The position numbers were made by a program, and so were the translations under genes. From positions 1-64,000 of the forward strand of contig NZ_JALGBX010000017.1 in NCBI RefSeq assembly GCF_022808175.1: DNA of 64,000 nucleotides, in the 5' to 3' direction. This document shows, piece after piece, positions 9,331-17,895 of the stretch (within the stretch, counting starts at the first letter, position 1; each line of letters starts with the position of its first letter). The DNA is from Streptomyces sp. AP-93 (GTDB lineage Bacteria > Actinomycetota > Actinomycetes > Streptomycetales > Streptomycetaceae). The notes under the pieces were generated by a model that saw only the letters and a list, made by a program, of their open reading frames with translations, was not told the origin of the DNA and did not search any database.

Positions 9331-9371
9331 TCAACAATTGTCAACAACCTTTTGCTCAAAGGTTGTTGAGT
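9331..9371. promoter_or_regulatory. Clustered TCAACAA repeats and dyad before pyk
   Basis: Three copies of TCAACAA occur, two direct (9331-9337, 9341-9347) and one inverted (TTGTTGA 9363-9369). Bases 9342-9352 (CAACAACCTTT) and 9358-9368 (AAAGGTTGTTG) form a perfect 11-bp inverted repeat with a 5-base gap. ACAATTGT (9334-9341) is a further palindrome of GntR-operator style. The site lies 52-92 bases before the pyk start, so it is either an operator overlapping the promoter or a leader hairpin. No candidate regulator is adjacent. Confidence 0.5.
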
Positions 9372-9422
9372 GGACACCCGGAACCAATTTCCTACTCCCT
9401 GGTAGGGGCATACGCTCGCCTC

Positions 9423-10850
9423 ATGCGCCGAGCGAAAATCGTATGTACCCTGGGCCCCGCCACCGACTCATACGACCAGATCAAAGCCCTGGTCGAAGCC
9501 GGAATGGACATCGCCCGCTTCAACCTCAGCCACGGCACCTACGCCGAACACGAGGACCGCTACCAGCGCGTCCGCAAGGCTGCCGACGAAACCGGCCGCA
9601 GCGTCGGCATCCTCGCGGACCTTCAAGGCCCGAAGATCCGCCTGGGCCGCTTCCGCGAAGGCCCCGTACTCCTTGAACGCGGCGACGAATTCACCATCAC
9701 CGTCGAAGACCACGAAGGCGACCGCCACACCTGCGGCACCACCTACAAGGGCCTCGCCGCCGACGTCACCACCGGCGAACGCATCCTCGTCGACGACGGC
9801 CGCGTCACCCTCGAAGTCACCGCCGTCGACGGCCCCCGCGTCCACACCCGCGTCATCGAAGGCGGCATGGTCTCCGACAACAAGGGACTCAACCTCCCCG
9901 GCGTCGCAGTCTCCGTACCCGCCCTCTCCGAAAAAGACATCGAAGACCTCCGCTGGGCCCTGCGCATCGGCGCCGACATCATCGCCCTCTCCTTCGTCCG
10001 CAGCGGAAGCGACATCGAAGACGTCCACCGCATCATGGACGAAGAAGGCCGACGCCTCCCCGTCATCGCCAAGGTCGAAAAGCCCCAGGCAGTCGAAAAC
10101 ATCGACGACATCGTCGCCGCCTTCGACGGCATCATGGTCGCCCGCGGAGACCTCGGCGTCGAAATGCCCCTCGAACAGGTCCCGATCGTCCAGAAGCGCG
10201 CCGTCAAGCTCGCCAAGCGCAACGCCAAGCCCGTCATCGTCGCCACCCAAATGCTCGACTCGATGATCGACAACTCCCGGCCCACCCGCGCCGAAGCCTC
10301 CGACGTCGCCAACGCCGTCATCGACGGCACCGACGCCGTCATGCTCTCCGGCGAAACCAGCGTCGGCAAATACGCCATCGAAACCGTCCGCACCATGGCC
10401 CGCATCGTCGAAGCCGCCGAAGAAGACATCCTCGCCAAGGGCCTCCCCCCACTCACCGACCGCAACAAGCCCCGCACCCAAGGCGGAGCAGTCGCCCGCG
10501 CCGCCGCCGAAATGGGCGACTTCCTCGGCGCGAAATTCCTCGTCGCCTTCACCCAGAGCGGAGACACCGTCCGCCGACTCTCCCGCTACCGCTCACCCAT
10601 CCCCCTCCTCGCCTTCACCCCCGACCCCGCCACCCGCTCCCAGCTCAACCTCACCTGGGGCGTCGAAACCTTCCTCGGCCCCCACGTCGACTCCACCGAC
10701 GCCATGGTCGCCCAGGTCGAAGAAGAACTCCTGCGCATCGGACGCTGCGTACCCGGCGACGTCGTCGTCATCACCGCCGGCTCACCCCCCGGCGTCAGCG
10801 GATCCACCAACCTCGTCCGCATCCACCACATCGGCGACGCAGTCCGCTGA
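9423..10850 (+). CDS. pyk: Pyruvate kinase
   Basis: A 475-residue glycolytic enzyme converting phosphoenolpyruvate and ADP to pyruvate and ATP. It opens with MRRAKIVCTLGPATDS and NLSHGT. The metal/PEP-binding core IAKVEKPQAVENIDDIV and MVARGDLGVEMPLEQVP is present, followed by KPVIVATQMLDSM, TRAEASDVANAV and the C-terminal allosteric domain with GDTVRRLSRYR. Length is standard for Streptomyces Pyk. The ribosome site is weak (AGGGG about 15 bases upstream). The gene uses many GAA and C-ending codons, as do its neighbours in the first 12 kb but not later genes. Confidence 0.97.
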   Translation: MRRAKIVCTLGPATDSYDQIKALVEAGMDIARFNLSHGTYAEHEDRYQRVRKAADETGRSVGILADLQGPKIRLGRFREGPVLLERGDEFTITVEDHEGDRHTCGTTYKGLAADVTTGERILVDDGRVTLEVTAVDGPRVHTRVIEGGMVSDNKGLNLPGVAVSVPALSEKDIEDLRWALRIGADIIALSFVRSGSDIEDVHRIMDEEGRRLPVIAKVEKPQAVENIDDIVAAFDGIMVARGDLGVEMPLEQVPIVQKRAVKLAKRNAKPVIVATQMLDSMIDNSRPTRAEASDVANAVIDGTDAVMLSGETSVGKYAIETVRTMARIVEAAEEDILAKGLPPLTDRNKPRTQGGAVARAAAEMGDFLGAKFLVAFTQSGDTVRRLSRYRSPIPLLAFTPDPATRSQLNLTWGVETFLGPHVDSTDAMVAQVEEELLRIGRCVPGDVVVITAGSPPGVSGSTNLVRIHHIGDAVR

Positions 10851-10866
10851 CACCGCCCGCAAGCGG

Positions 10867-11439
10867 CTACAGCACCTCACGTATAAGACGCACCGCGTCG
10901 GGCAACACCAACCGGCTCTCACCCGTACTAGGGAAGTGCCCGCCCGACGCGGTCACCCGCGCCTCGGCGCCCAGCTCCCGCACGAACCGCAACACGTGCT
11001 CACCCGTCGCCTCCCCGGTCACCGGGTCATCCGCCGCGTGCAGCACACGGAACTCCCGCGCAGCCTTGCGGATCCGCTGCCAGTCGAACTCCGGCGAGAA
11101 GAACGGCGCCAACGCGTCATACCCCACCTCGCCGGACATCGACGCCACGAACACCACCCCCGCGAACGCCCCCTCGGCCTCCGTGTCGTGCTCCTGCAGC
11201 AGCCGCAGCACATTCACCCCGCCCAGACTGTGACCCACCAGCACCGTCTCACCGGCCGGCGCACCCACCGTCTCCTCCCGCAGCCCCTTCAGCCACACAT
11301 CGGCCTCCGGAGCGAACGGCTCGGGGAAATTAGGGATCCGCACCTCGTGCCCCTCCGCAGCGAACTCCTCACCCGTCGCCGTGTACCAGTGCTCCCCGGC
11401 GCTCATCCCGTACCCGTGCGCGATCACGATCTTGCCCAT
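10867..11439 (-). CDS. RBBP9/YdeN-family alpha/beta hydrolase
   Basis: A 190-residue small serine hydrolase. The oxyanion-hole region is VIAHGYG, the nucleophile elbow GHSLGG, the acid in HAADDPV and the catalytic histidine in SGGHFPS, which is the compact layout of RBBP9/YdeN proteins. Substrate is unknown. The chosen ATG at 11439 is preceded by a GGAG; earlier starts give non-conserved sequence. It faces a divergent tetR gene with a clean palindrome in between, so it is the probable target of that regulator. Confidence 0.8.
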   Translation of the reverse strand: MGKIVIAHGYGMSAGEHWYTATGEEFAAEGHEVRIPNFPEPFAPEADVWLKGLREETVGAPAGETVLVGHSLGGVNVLRLLQEHDTEAEGAFAGVVFVASMSGEVGYDALAPFFSPEFDWQRIRKAAREFRVLHAADDPVTGEATGEHVLRFVRELGAEARVTASGGHFPSTGESRLVLPDAVRLIREVL

Positions 11440-11474
11440 GGCTCCGCCCCTCGTATCCCTCGGTCGATCCTTCA

Positions 11475-11500
11475 ATCGAAACGCTACGCCGCGTTTCGAT
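11475..11500. promoter_or_regulatory. Candidate TetR operator
   Basis: Perfect 9-bp inverted repeat ATCGAAACG (11475-11483) and CGTTTCGAT (11492-11500) with an 8-base spacer, centred between the divergent hydrolase and tetR genes. Its size and position fit autoregulation and control of the hydrolase. Confidence 0.6.
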
Positions 11501-11525
11501 AAAACGCTAGGGCTATCGTGAAGCC

Positions 11526-12155
11526 GTGTCAATCACTCCTTCGAGCAACTCGTCGAGCACCCCGCCCCGCACCGGCGGCCGCCTCCGCAACGAAGACGCC
11601 CACCACTCCGTCCTCGAAGCCACCGCCGCACTCCTCGTCGAGAACGGCTACGGCGCCCTCACCATCGAAGGCGTCGCCAAACGCGCCAACGTCGCCAAGA
11701 GCACCGTCTACCGCTGGTGGAAGTCCAAGCCCGCCCTCGTCATGGACGCCTACGCCCACGAAACCGCCGCCCGCGTCCCCGAGCCCGACACCGGCACCCT
11801 CACCGGCGACCTCACCGCCTTCGTCACCGACCTCTACCGCATCGGCCGCGACCCCGTCCGCGCGAAAGCCCTCACCGGCCTCATGGCCGAAGCCCAGCTC
11901 GACCCCGCCTTCGCCGAACCCTTCCGCGCCTGGGTCGCCACCCGCCGCGAGGTCGTCGCCACCCTGCTGACCAGGGCCGTCACCCGCGAGGAACTCCCCG
12001 CCGCCACGGACCTCGACCACGCGGTCGACCTGGTCTTCGGCCCGTTCTGGTACCGCCTCCTCATCGCCCACGCACCCCTCGACCCGGCAGACGCCGAAGC
12101 CCACGTGAGGACCGTCCTGCACGGCCTCACGGGCCTTGACCTCAAGCTGACTTGA
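11526..12155 (+). CDS. TetR-family transcriptional regulator
   Basis: A 209-residue regulator with an N-terminal TetR DNA-binding domain: AALLVENGYGALTIEGVAKR and ANVAKSTVYRWWKSKPALV form the helix-turn-helix. The C-terminal ligand domain ends with FWYRLLIAHAPLD, as in TetR_C proteins of the AcrR group. GTG start at 11526 with an Ser/Thr-rich N-terminal extension; no clear ribosome site. Divergent from the small hydrolase, with a 26-bp dyad between them. Confidence 0.85.
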   Translation: MSITPSSNSSSTPPRTGGRLRNEDAHHSVLEATAALLVENGYGALTIEGVAKRANVAKSTVYRWWKSKPALVMDAYAHETAARVPEPDTGTLTGDLTAFVTDLYRIGRDPVRAKALTGLMAEAQLDPAFAEPFRAWVATRREVVATLLTRAVTREELPAATDLDHAVDLVFGPFWYRLLIAHAPLDPADAEAHVRTVLHGLTGLDLKLT

Positions 12156-12172
12156 GGTCATAGCCTCCCGGC
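12136..12172 (+). promoter_or_regulatory. SoxR/MerR-type operator-promoter, leaderless
   Basis: GACCTCAAG (12138-12146) and CTTGAGGTC (12151-12159) form a perfect dyad with a 4-base spacer; the inner 18 bases CCTCAAGCTGACTTGAGG have the same arms and spacing as the E. coli soxS SoxR box (known: CCTCAAG-N4-CTTGAGG). It lies between a -35 TTGACC (12136-12141) and a -10 TAGCCT (12161-12166), 19 bases apart, the stretched spacing typical of MerR/SoxR-activated promoters. Transcription would begin at or next to the ATG at 12173. The left arm overlaps the end of tetR. Confidence 0.6.
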
Positions 12173-12634
12173 ATGACGACGATCAACACGTACTCACAGG
12201 ACCAGCTCGCGGCCCAGCCCATCGGCTACTGGGCCCGCGAGGCCGCCAACCTCGCCATAGGCGGCCTCCGCGCCGCCCTCGCCGAGGAGAACCTCACCCA
12301 GCCCCACTGGTGGACCCTCAACCACGTGGCCGCCTCCCCGGCCCACTGGAAGCGAGCGGCCCTCACGGAGAAGCTCGCCCCGTACGACGACCAGGACACC
12401 GACTTCGACGCCCTCTACGACGACCTGGCGGCCCGGGGCTGGCTCACGGAGACGGACGGCGCGCTGACCCTCACGGAACAGGGCGAGGCCGGCCGGGCCC
12501 GTGCGCACGACCGCAACGCGAAGGTGCACGCGCAGATGCGGGAGGGTGTGGACGATGTCGCCTACGCGGCGACCATCGACGGCCTGCGCCGCATGGTCGC
12601 CAACCTGGGCGGCAGCGGTGACCTGCCGGGCTAG
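12173..12634 (+). CDS. MarR-like winged-helix protein
   Basis: A 153-residue protein with a winged-helix layout: PHWWTLNHVAASPAHWKRAALTEKLAPY as recognition region, DLAARGWL then a beta-wing ALTLTEQGEAGRARA, as in MarR regulators and in the related SCO-type DNA-binding proteins. The start ATG 12173 has no ribosome site and sits 6 bases after a -10 box, consistent with a leaderless message. Its promoter carries a SoxR/MerR-type dyad, so redox-active or electrophilic compounds may induce it. Its stop overlaps the stop of the facing gene within CTAG. Confidence 0.7.
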   Translation: MTTINTYSQDQLAAQPIGYWAREAANLAIGGLRAALAEENLTQPHWWTLNHVAASPAHWKRAALTEKLAPYDDQDTDFDALYDDLAARGWLTETDGALTLTEQGEAGRARAHDRNAKVHAQMREGVDDVAYAATIDGLRRMVANLGGSGDLPG

Positions 12635-13434
12635 TACTTCGGCCCGATGTGCTCGTCCATCAGCGCGACGGACGCCTTGCGGGCGATGGACACGTTGAAG
12701 GGGTCGCAGCCCCGGGCCAGGATCGTCCACTGGACGCTGACCTTCGCCAGGGTGTCCGTGCAGAGCTTCCGGATGTCGTCGGACTTGTTGGTGAAGAAGT
12801 ACCGCGGGTACTCGTAGCGCTTGCCGTTGCGGACGGTCCAGTTGGTGACCCGGCACCCGTCGGAGTGGATCAGCCCCCGGACGAACTCCCACGGGTGGGC
12901 GTCCACGATGGCCTGCTGCCAGTCCTCGAGGACGATGCGGCGGTCGTGCTTCTTGCCGGGCCCGTGCTGAGGGAACAGGCAGGTCCAGTGGTGGGTGTAC
13001 GACTTGACCTCCACGCAGCCCTGCCGCTGGACTCGTCCCACCTTGGGCAAGGGCATGACGAGGTGCATCGCTGCTTCGGCGGCGTCGATGAGGCCGGGCC
13101 AGGAGGCGTCGCAGAAGACGGACAGGTGGTGCTGTTTGTACTTCGAGACGATGTGGCCGTCGCCGAGGTAGAGCCCCAGGAGATAGGCGTACGCGGGCTG
13201 GTCGACTTCGCGGCAGGTGCATCTCGGGCAGTCGGTCGGGCGGACGTACGCCTCACCGCGGTGTCTTCGGTCCTCGGACCGCCACCAGCCGATGGTGCCG
13301 CGCGGTATACCCAGGTGCTCGGCGACCACTCGATTGGTCACGCCCCGGCGCATCAGCAGGACTGCTTCTTCGCGTATCGAAGGATTGTGCTCCACACTTG
13401 CGAGCTTCGTCGCTGTTCGTCCAGTTGGTCGCAA
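12631..13434 (-). CDS. HTH protein with two LAGLIDADG-like motifs
   Basis: A 267-residue protein. Residues ~17-55 form a helix-turn-helix (SIREEAVLLMRRGVTNRVVA, then PRGTIGWWR). A Cys cluster CPRCTCREV follows, then YLLGLYLGDGHI (~84-95) and, about 100 residues later, FVRGLIHSDGC. These two segments resemble the paired LAGLIDADG helices of monomeric homing endonucleases, each ending in the acidic residue that would bind metal. No intron or intein host gene is nearby. It lies just downstream of, and on the same strand as, a tRNA-Leu gene. TTG start at 13434, or GTG 13395; neither has a good ribosome site. Streptomyces homologues are often just called regulators, so nuclease activity is inference. 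Confidence 0.65.
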   Translation of the reverse strand: MRPTGRTATKLASVEHNPSIREEAVLLMRRGVTNRVVAEHLGIPRGTIGWWRSEDRRHRGEAYVRPTDCPRCTCREVDQPAYAYLLGLYLGDGHIVSKYKQHHLSVFCDASWPGLIDAAEAAMHLVMPLPKVGRVQRQGCVEVKSYTHHWTCLFPQHGPGKKHDRRIVLEDWQQAIVDAHPWEFVRGLIHSDGCRVTNWTVRNGKRYEYPRYFFTNKSDDIRKLCTDTLAKVSVQWTILARGCDPFNVSIARKASVALMDEHIGPKY

Positions 13435-13505
13435 TTCGAAGCTGCGTTCACTGTGACGAGTGAAGATCGTAAAATCGCTTGGCGACCTTGGAAATGAAGG
13501 AGAAG

Positions 13506-13578
13506 TACCCCGAGTCGGATTCGAACCGACGCTGAATGGGTTTTGAATCCATTGCCTCTACCGCTGGGCTACCGGGGC
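13506..13578 (-). tRNA. tRNA-Leu(CAA), short variable arm
   Basis: Read on the minus strand, a 73-base cloverleaf: acceptor GCCCCGG / TCGGGGT, D arm with GGTAGAG, anticodon loop TTCAAAA, variable loop TCAGC (5 bases), T arm GTCGG-TTCGAAT-CCGAC and discriminator A73. The anticodon at 34-36 is CAA, reading the leucine codon UUG. The last anticodon-stem pair is an A-C mismatch and both acceptor end pairs are G-U. CCA is not encoded. Bacterial leucine tRNAs normally have a long variable arm (class II), which this lacks. Identity is therefore by anticodon and discriminator only. Confidence 0.85.
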
Positions 13579-13591
13579 CCCTTCGAAACGA

Positions 13592-13619
13592 AGGATACCT
13601 AATACCCTCCGTGTCACAA
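13592..13619 (-). promoter_or_regulatory. Likely tRNA-Leu promoter
   Basis: On the minus strand, TTGTGA (complement of 13614-13619) and TATCCT (complement of 13592-13597) are 16 bases apart. Transcription would start about 7 bases before the mature tRNA 5' end. Confidence 0.4.
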
Positions 13620-13677
13620 ACATACAGGAGCTAGGTAGGCTCGGGGGAGCTGAATCGCCTTGCACCAAGGAGCCCCC

Positions 13678-14337
13678 GTGACCGCCGAGCACGAGTCGAC
13701 GCCCACGCCCGACGCCGACCAGTCGCACGTTCCGCCGCTGACGACGCGCGTCGTCATCGCCGAGGACGAGGCGCTCATCCGTCTCGACCTCAAGGAGATG
13801 CTCGAAGAGGAGGGCTACTCCGTCGTCGGTGAGGCCGGAGACGGACAGACCGCCGTCGAGCTGGCCCGGGAGCACCGTCCCGACCTGGTGATCCTTGATG
13901 TGAAGATGCCCGTGCTGGACGGGATCTCCGCCGCCGAGAAGATCTCGGAGGAGTCCATCGCCCCCGTGCTGATGCTCACCGCCTTCTCGCAGCGCGATCT
14001 CGTCGAGCGGGCGCGGGACGCCGGGGCCATGGCGTACCTCGTCAAGCCCTTCAGCAAGAGCGATGTCGTCCCCGCCATCGAGATGGCCGTGTCGCGCTTC
14101 GCCGAGCTCCGTGCGCTGGAGAAGGAGGTCGCCGACCTCTCCCTCCGTCTGGAGACGCGCAAGCTCGTGGACCGCGCCAAGAGCATCCTGCAGACGCAGT
14201 ACGGGCTCTCCGAGCCGGCCGCCTTCCGGTGGATCCAGAAGACCTCCATGGACCGCCGGATGTCCATGCAGCAGGTCGCCGAGGCCGTCATCGAGGACGC
14301 CGAGGAGAAGAAGGCCGCCGCGGGCAAGGGCGAGTAA
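13678..14337 (+). CDS. pdtaR: ANTAR-domain response regulator (PdtaR type)
   Basis: A 219-residue two-component response regulator. The receiver domain has the acidic pair IAEDEAL, the phospho-acceptor Asp in LVILDVKMPVLDG, Thr in LMLTAFSQ and Lys in YLVKPFS. A coiled linker leads to the ANTAR RNA-binding domain (RAKSILQTQYGLSEPAAFRW and MSMQQVAEAVIE). Such proteins are phosphorylated by a PdtaS-type histidine kinase and act by binding dual-hairpin RNA to prevent termination; the kinase is not in this window. GTG 13678 is preceded by AAGGAG at 5 bases. TAGGCT at 13636-13641 is a plausible -10 box. Confidence 0.93.
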   Translation: MTAEHESTPTPDADQSHVPPLTTRVVIAEDEALIRLDLKEMLEEEGYSVVGEAGDGQTAVELAREHRPDLVILDVKMPVLDGISAAEKISEESIAPVLMLTAFSQRDLVERARDAGAMAYLVKPFSKSDVVPAIEMAVSRFAELRALEKEVADLSLRLETRKLVDRAKSILQTQYGLSEPAAFRWIQKTSMDRRMSMQQVAEAVIEDAEEKKAAAGKGE

Positions 14338-14350
14338 GACGTAGTAGGGA

Positions 14351-14401
14351 ACGAGTGAGGCCCGCCTCCGGATCCAGGATCCGGAGGCGGGCCTCACTCG
14401 T
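14351..14401. terminator. Strong bidirectional terminator
   Basis: A 25-bp perfect inverted repeat (14351-14375 and 14377-14401) around a single central base, made of ACGAGTGAGGCCCGCCTCC and its complement. It lies between the convergent pdtaR and livF genes and can terminate both. Confidence 0.9.
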
Positions 14402-14412
14402 ATGAGAGGGGC

Positions 14413-15125
14413 TTAGTCCTCGCCGAGGTACGCCTTGCGGACGTCCTCGTTGACCAGGAGCTCGCGGCCCGGGCCCGACAGGACGACCTTGCCGATCTCC
14501 ATCACGTGGCCCCGGTCGGCCAGGGAGAGCGCCGCCTGGGCGTTCTGCTCGACCAGCAGGATGGTGGTGCCCTGTGACTTGAGCTCGGCGATGGTCGCCA
14601 TGATCTTCTGCATCATGATCGGCGAGAGGCCCATCGAGGGCTCGTCGAGCATGAGCAGCTTCGGGCGGGACATGAGCGCGCGGCCCATGGCGAGCATCTG
14701 CTGCTCGCCGCCCGAGAGGGTGCCGGCGGCCTGCTTGCGGCGCTCTCCCAGGATCGGGAAGAGGTCGTAGGCGCGCTGGACGTCCTTCTGGATGCCGTCC
14801 TTGTCCTTGCGGAGGAAGGCGCCCAGGAGGAGGTTGTCCTCGATGGTCATGCGCGGGAAGATGTGCCGCCCCTCGGGGGAGTGGGCGAGTCCGAGCGCGA
14901 CGATGTCGTGCGCGGGGATCTTCTTGAGGGACTTGCCCTGGAACTTGATCTGGCCGCCGCGCGGTTTGATCAGGCCCGAGAGGGTGCGCAGGGTCGTCGT
15001 CTTGCCGGCGCCGTTGGTGCCGATGAGGGTGACGATCTGGCCGGCGTCGACGCTGAACGAGATGCCCTTGACGGCTTCGATCTTGCCGTAGGCGACGCGG
15101 AGGTCCTCGACCTCGAGGAGTGCGG

Positions 15126-15129
<4 letters not shown>
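14413..15129 (-). CDS. livF: Branched-chain amino acid ABC transporter ATPase LivF
   Basis: A 238-residue ATP-binding subunit of the high-affinity Leu/Ile/Val uptake system. Walker A is GTNGAGKTTT, signature LSGGEQQMLAMGRAL, Walker B LLMLDEPSMGLSP, with the H-loop replaced by LLVEQN as normal in LivF. Last gene of the leftward liv operon; its GTG start overlaps the livG stop in GTGA, so translation is coupled. A 25-bp terminator follows. Confidence 0.95.
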
Positions 15130-16055
<926 letters not shown>

Positions 16056-16059
16056 GGGT

Positions 16060-17895
16060 TCAGACCCCTGCCTTGCCGAGGACCGTGGGCGCTTCCATGT
16101 CCTCGTGGAGTTCGAGCTGGTTGCGCCGGTTGGGGATGATGCCTTCGGGGCGCAGGCGCATCAGGACGATGAGGGCGAAGCCGAAGACGAGGAGCTGGTA
16201 TTCGCCGAGGAACTGGAGCTTGTTGGGGATCAGGAAGAGCAGTGATCCGCCGACGAGGGGTCCGGCGATGGTGCCCATGCCGCCGAGGACGACCGCGGCG
16301 AGCAGGAACGCGGAGTTCGGGGGCACGGCGTTGGCGAAGGTGTACTGGTCGGGGGTGACCGTGTAGCTGACGTGTGCCTGGACGGCTCCGGCGAGGCCGG
16401 CGAGGGTGGCGCCGAGGGCGAAGGCGATGAGTTTGACGCGGAAGCCGTTGATGCCCATGGCTTCGGCGGCGGTCTCGTCCTCGCGGATGGCGACCCAGGC
16501 GCGGCCGATGCGGGATTCCGCGCTGCGGCGGAAGACGAGGATCACGATGAGGGTGATCAGCAGCATCAGCAGGAAGTAGTTGGCGAAGCGGCCGATGGTG
16601 AATCCGGCGATGGTATGTGTGGCGCCGAAGTCGAATCCGAAGAGGTTGACGTTCGGGATGCCCGCGATGCCGTTGGGCCCGTTCGTGATGTCGGGGCCGG
16701 AGGTGCCGTCGAGGTTGTTCATGGAGATGCGGAAGATCTCACCGAAGCCGAGCGTCACGATGGCGAGGTAGTCGCCGCGCAGGCGCAGGGTGGGTGCTCC
16801 GATGAGGACGCCGAAGACCATGGAGGCGGCGGCGCCGAGCAGGATTGCGGCCCAGAAGGGGAAGTGCACGCCGAAGGGGGAGTTGGGGGAGCCGGAGACC
16901 AGGGCCGCGGTGTAGGCGCCGACGCCGAGGAAGGCGACGTAGCCGAGGTCGAGGAGGCCGGTGAGGCCGACGACGATGTTCAGGCCGAGTGCGACGGTGG
17001 CGAAGATCAGGATGTTGACGCCGAGGTTCGCGTACTGGTCGTCGGTCTGGGTGAGGGGGAAGGCGGCCGCGGCGGCGAAGGCGCCGACGAGGGCGACGTT
17101 GCGGTGGCGGGTGGTGAGGGCGGTGACGCGGGCGAAGAGGCCCGCTTTGTTGAGCGCTGCGGCACCGAATGAGGCGGTGAGCAGGAAGCCGACGAAGAGT
17201 TCCTGGTACGCGGTGGTGATGCCGTAGGTGAAGACGGTGAGCGCGAGGCCGAGGACGGCGGCGATCAGGAGGATCTCGGCCCAGGCCGGGAGGGTGCGGG
17301 CGGGCTTGACGGGGCCGGAGGCGAAGGCGGCCTTGAAGGTCGTCCAGCGGTTGCCGGCTTCGTGCTTGAACTTCTCGAAGCTGGTGTCGTCGGGGTCGGG
17401 GCCTTCGAGCGCGGGGCGTTCGAAGGGGAGTCCGAAGGCGCCGATGACGGCGAGGAGGCTGACCAGGGCGGCGATGCCGGCTCCGGGTTCGAGGTCTACG
17501 AGGAGTCCGAGTTCGAGGACGATCGAGACGACGGTGTACCAGGTGGTGGCGAACGCGGCGAGGGCGGAGAGTTTGATCGCTGCGTCGGCGCCGGCGGGGG
17601 TGAGCCAGCCCAGGCCCTTGGTGCCGTAGGAGGCGAGGCCGAAGAGGGCTGTGAGTGCGCCGCCGATGAGGACGAGCCACTGGAGGCCGGCGGGGGAGCC
17701 GTAGTAGGTGAGGTCCCCGGGGAAGTCGGTGCTCCAGGTCCAGGCGAGGAACGCGGAGACGGCGGTGAGTGCGCCGCCGGCGGTGGCGAGGGCGCGGGCC
17801 GTCTTCTCGGGGAGGGGGATGAGTCCCTTGGCCGGTGCGGTGGTGGTCTTCACGGGGGTCGCGGTGTCCGCGGAGATGTTCGTCATGGAGGTCAC
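16060..17895 (-). CDS. livM: Branched-chain amino acid ABC permease LivM
   Basis: A 611-residue inner-membrane permease. The C-terminal ~330 residues hold the LivM core (GLNIVVGLTGLLDLGYVAFL, LRLRGDYLAIVTLGFGEI and the EAA-like GRAWVAIREDETAAEAMGIN). The N-terminal ~250 residues add several further hydrophobic helices, making it clearly longer than E. coli LivM (about 425). This long form is usual in Streptomyces. GTG 17895 overlaps the livH stop (GTGA); an ATG at 17886 is the alternative. Confidence 0.93.
   Translation of the reverse strand: MTSMTNISADTATPVKTTTAPAKGLIPLPEKTARALATAGGALTAVSAFLAWTWSTDFPGDLTYYGSPAGLQWLVLIGGALTALFGLASYGTKGLGWLTPAGADAAIKLSALAAFATTWYTVVSIVLELGLLVDLEPGAGIAALVSLLAVIGAFGLPFERPALEGPDPDDTSFEKFKHEAGNRWTTFKAAFASGPVKPARTLPAWAEILLIAAVLGLALTVFTYGITTAYQELFVGFLLTASFGAAALNKAGLFARVTALTTRHRNVALVGAFAAAAAFPLTQTDDQYANLGVNILIFATVALGLNIVVGLTGLLDLGYVAFLGVGAYTAALVSGSPNSPFGVHFPFWAAILLGAAASMVFGVLIGAPTLRLRGDYLAIVTLGFGEIFRISMNNLDGTSGPDITNGPNGIAGIPNVNLFGFDFGATHTIAGFTIGRFANYFLLMLLITLIVILVFRRSAESRIGRAWVAIREDETAAEAMGINGFRVKLIAFALGATLAGLAGAVQAHVSYTVTPDQYTFANAVPPNSAFLLAAVVLGGMGTIAGPLVGGSLLFLIPNKLQFLGEYQLLVFGFALIVLMRLRPEGIIPNRRNQLELHEDMEAPTVLGKAGV

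Noticed and set aside
13506..13578. tRNA-Gln or other identity for the CAA tRNA
   Set aside because: On the coding strand the loop reads TTCAAAA, giving CAA at 34-36; reading TTG would require the opposite strand, which lacks proper D and T arms.
12631..13578. Integrative element at the tRNA gene
   Set aside because: No integrase, no duplicated tRNA end and no phage or plasmid genes; the single LAGLIDADG-like gene is not enough.
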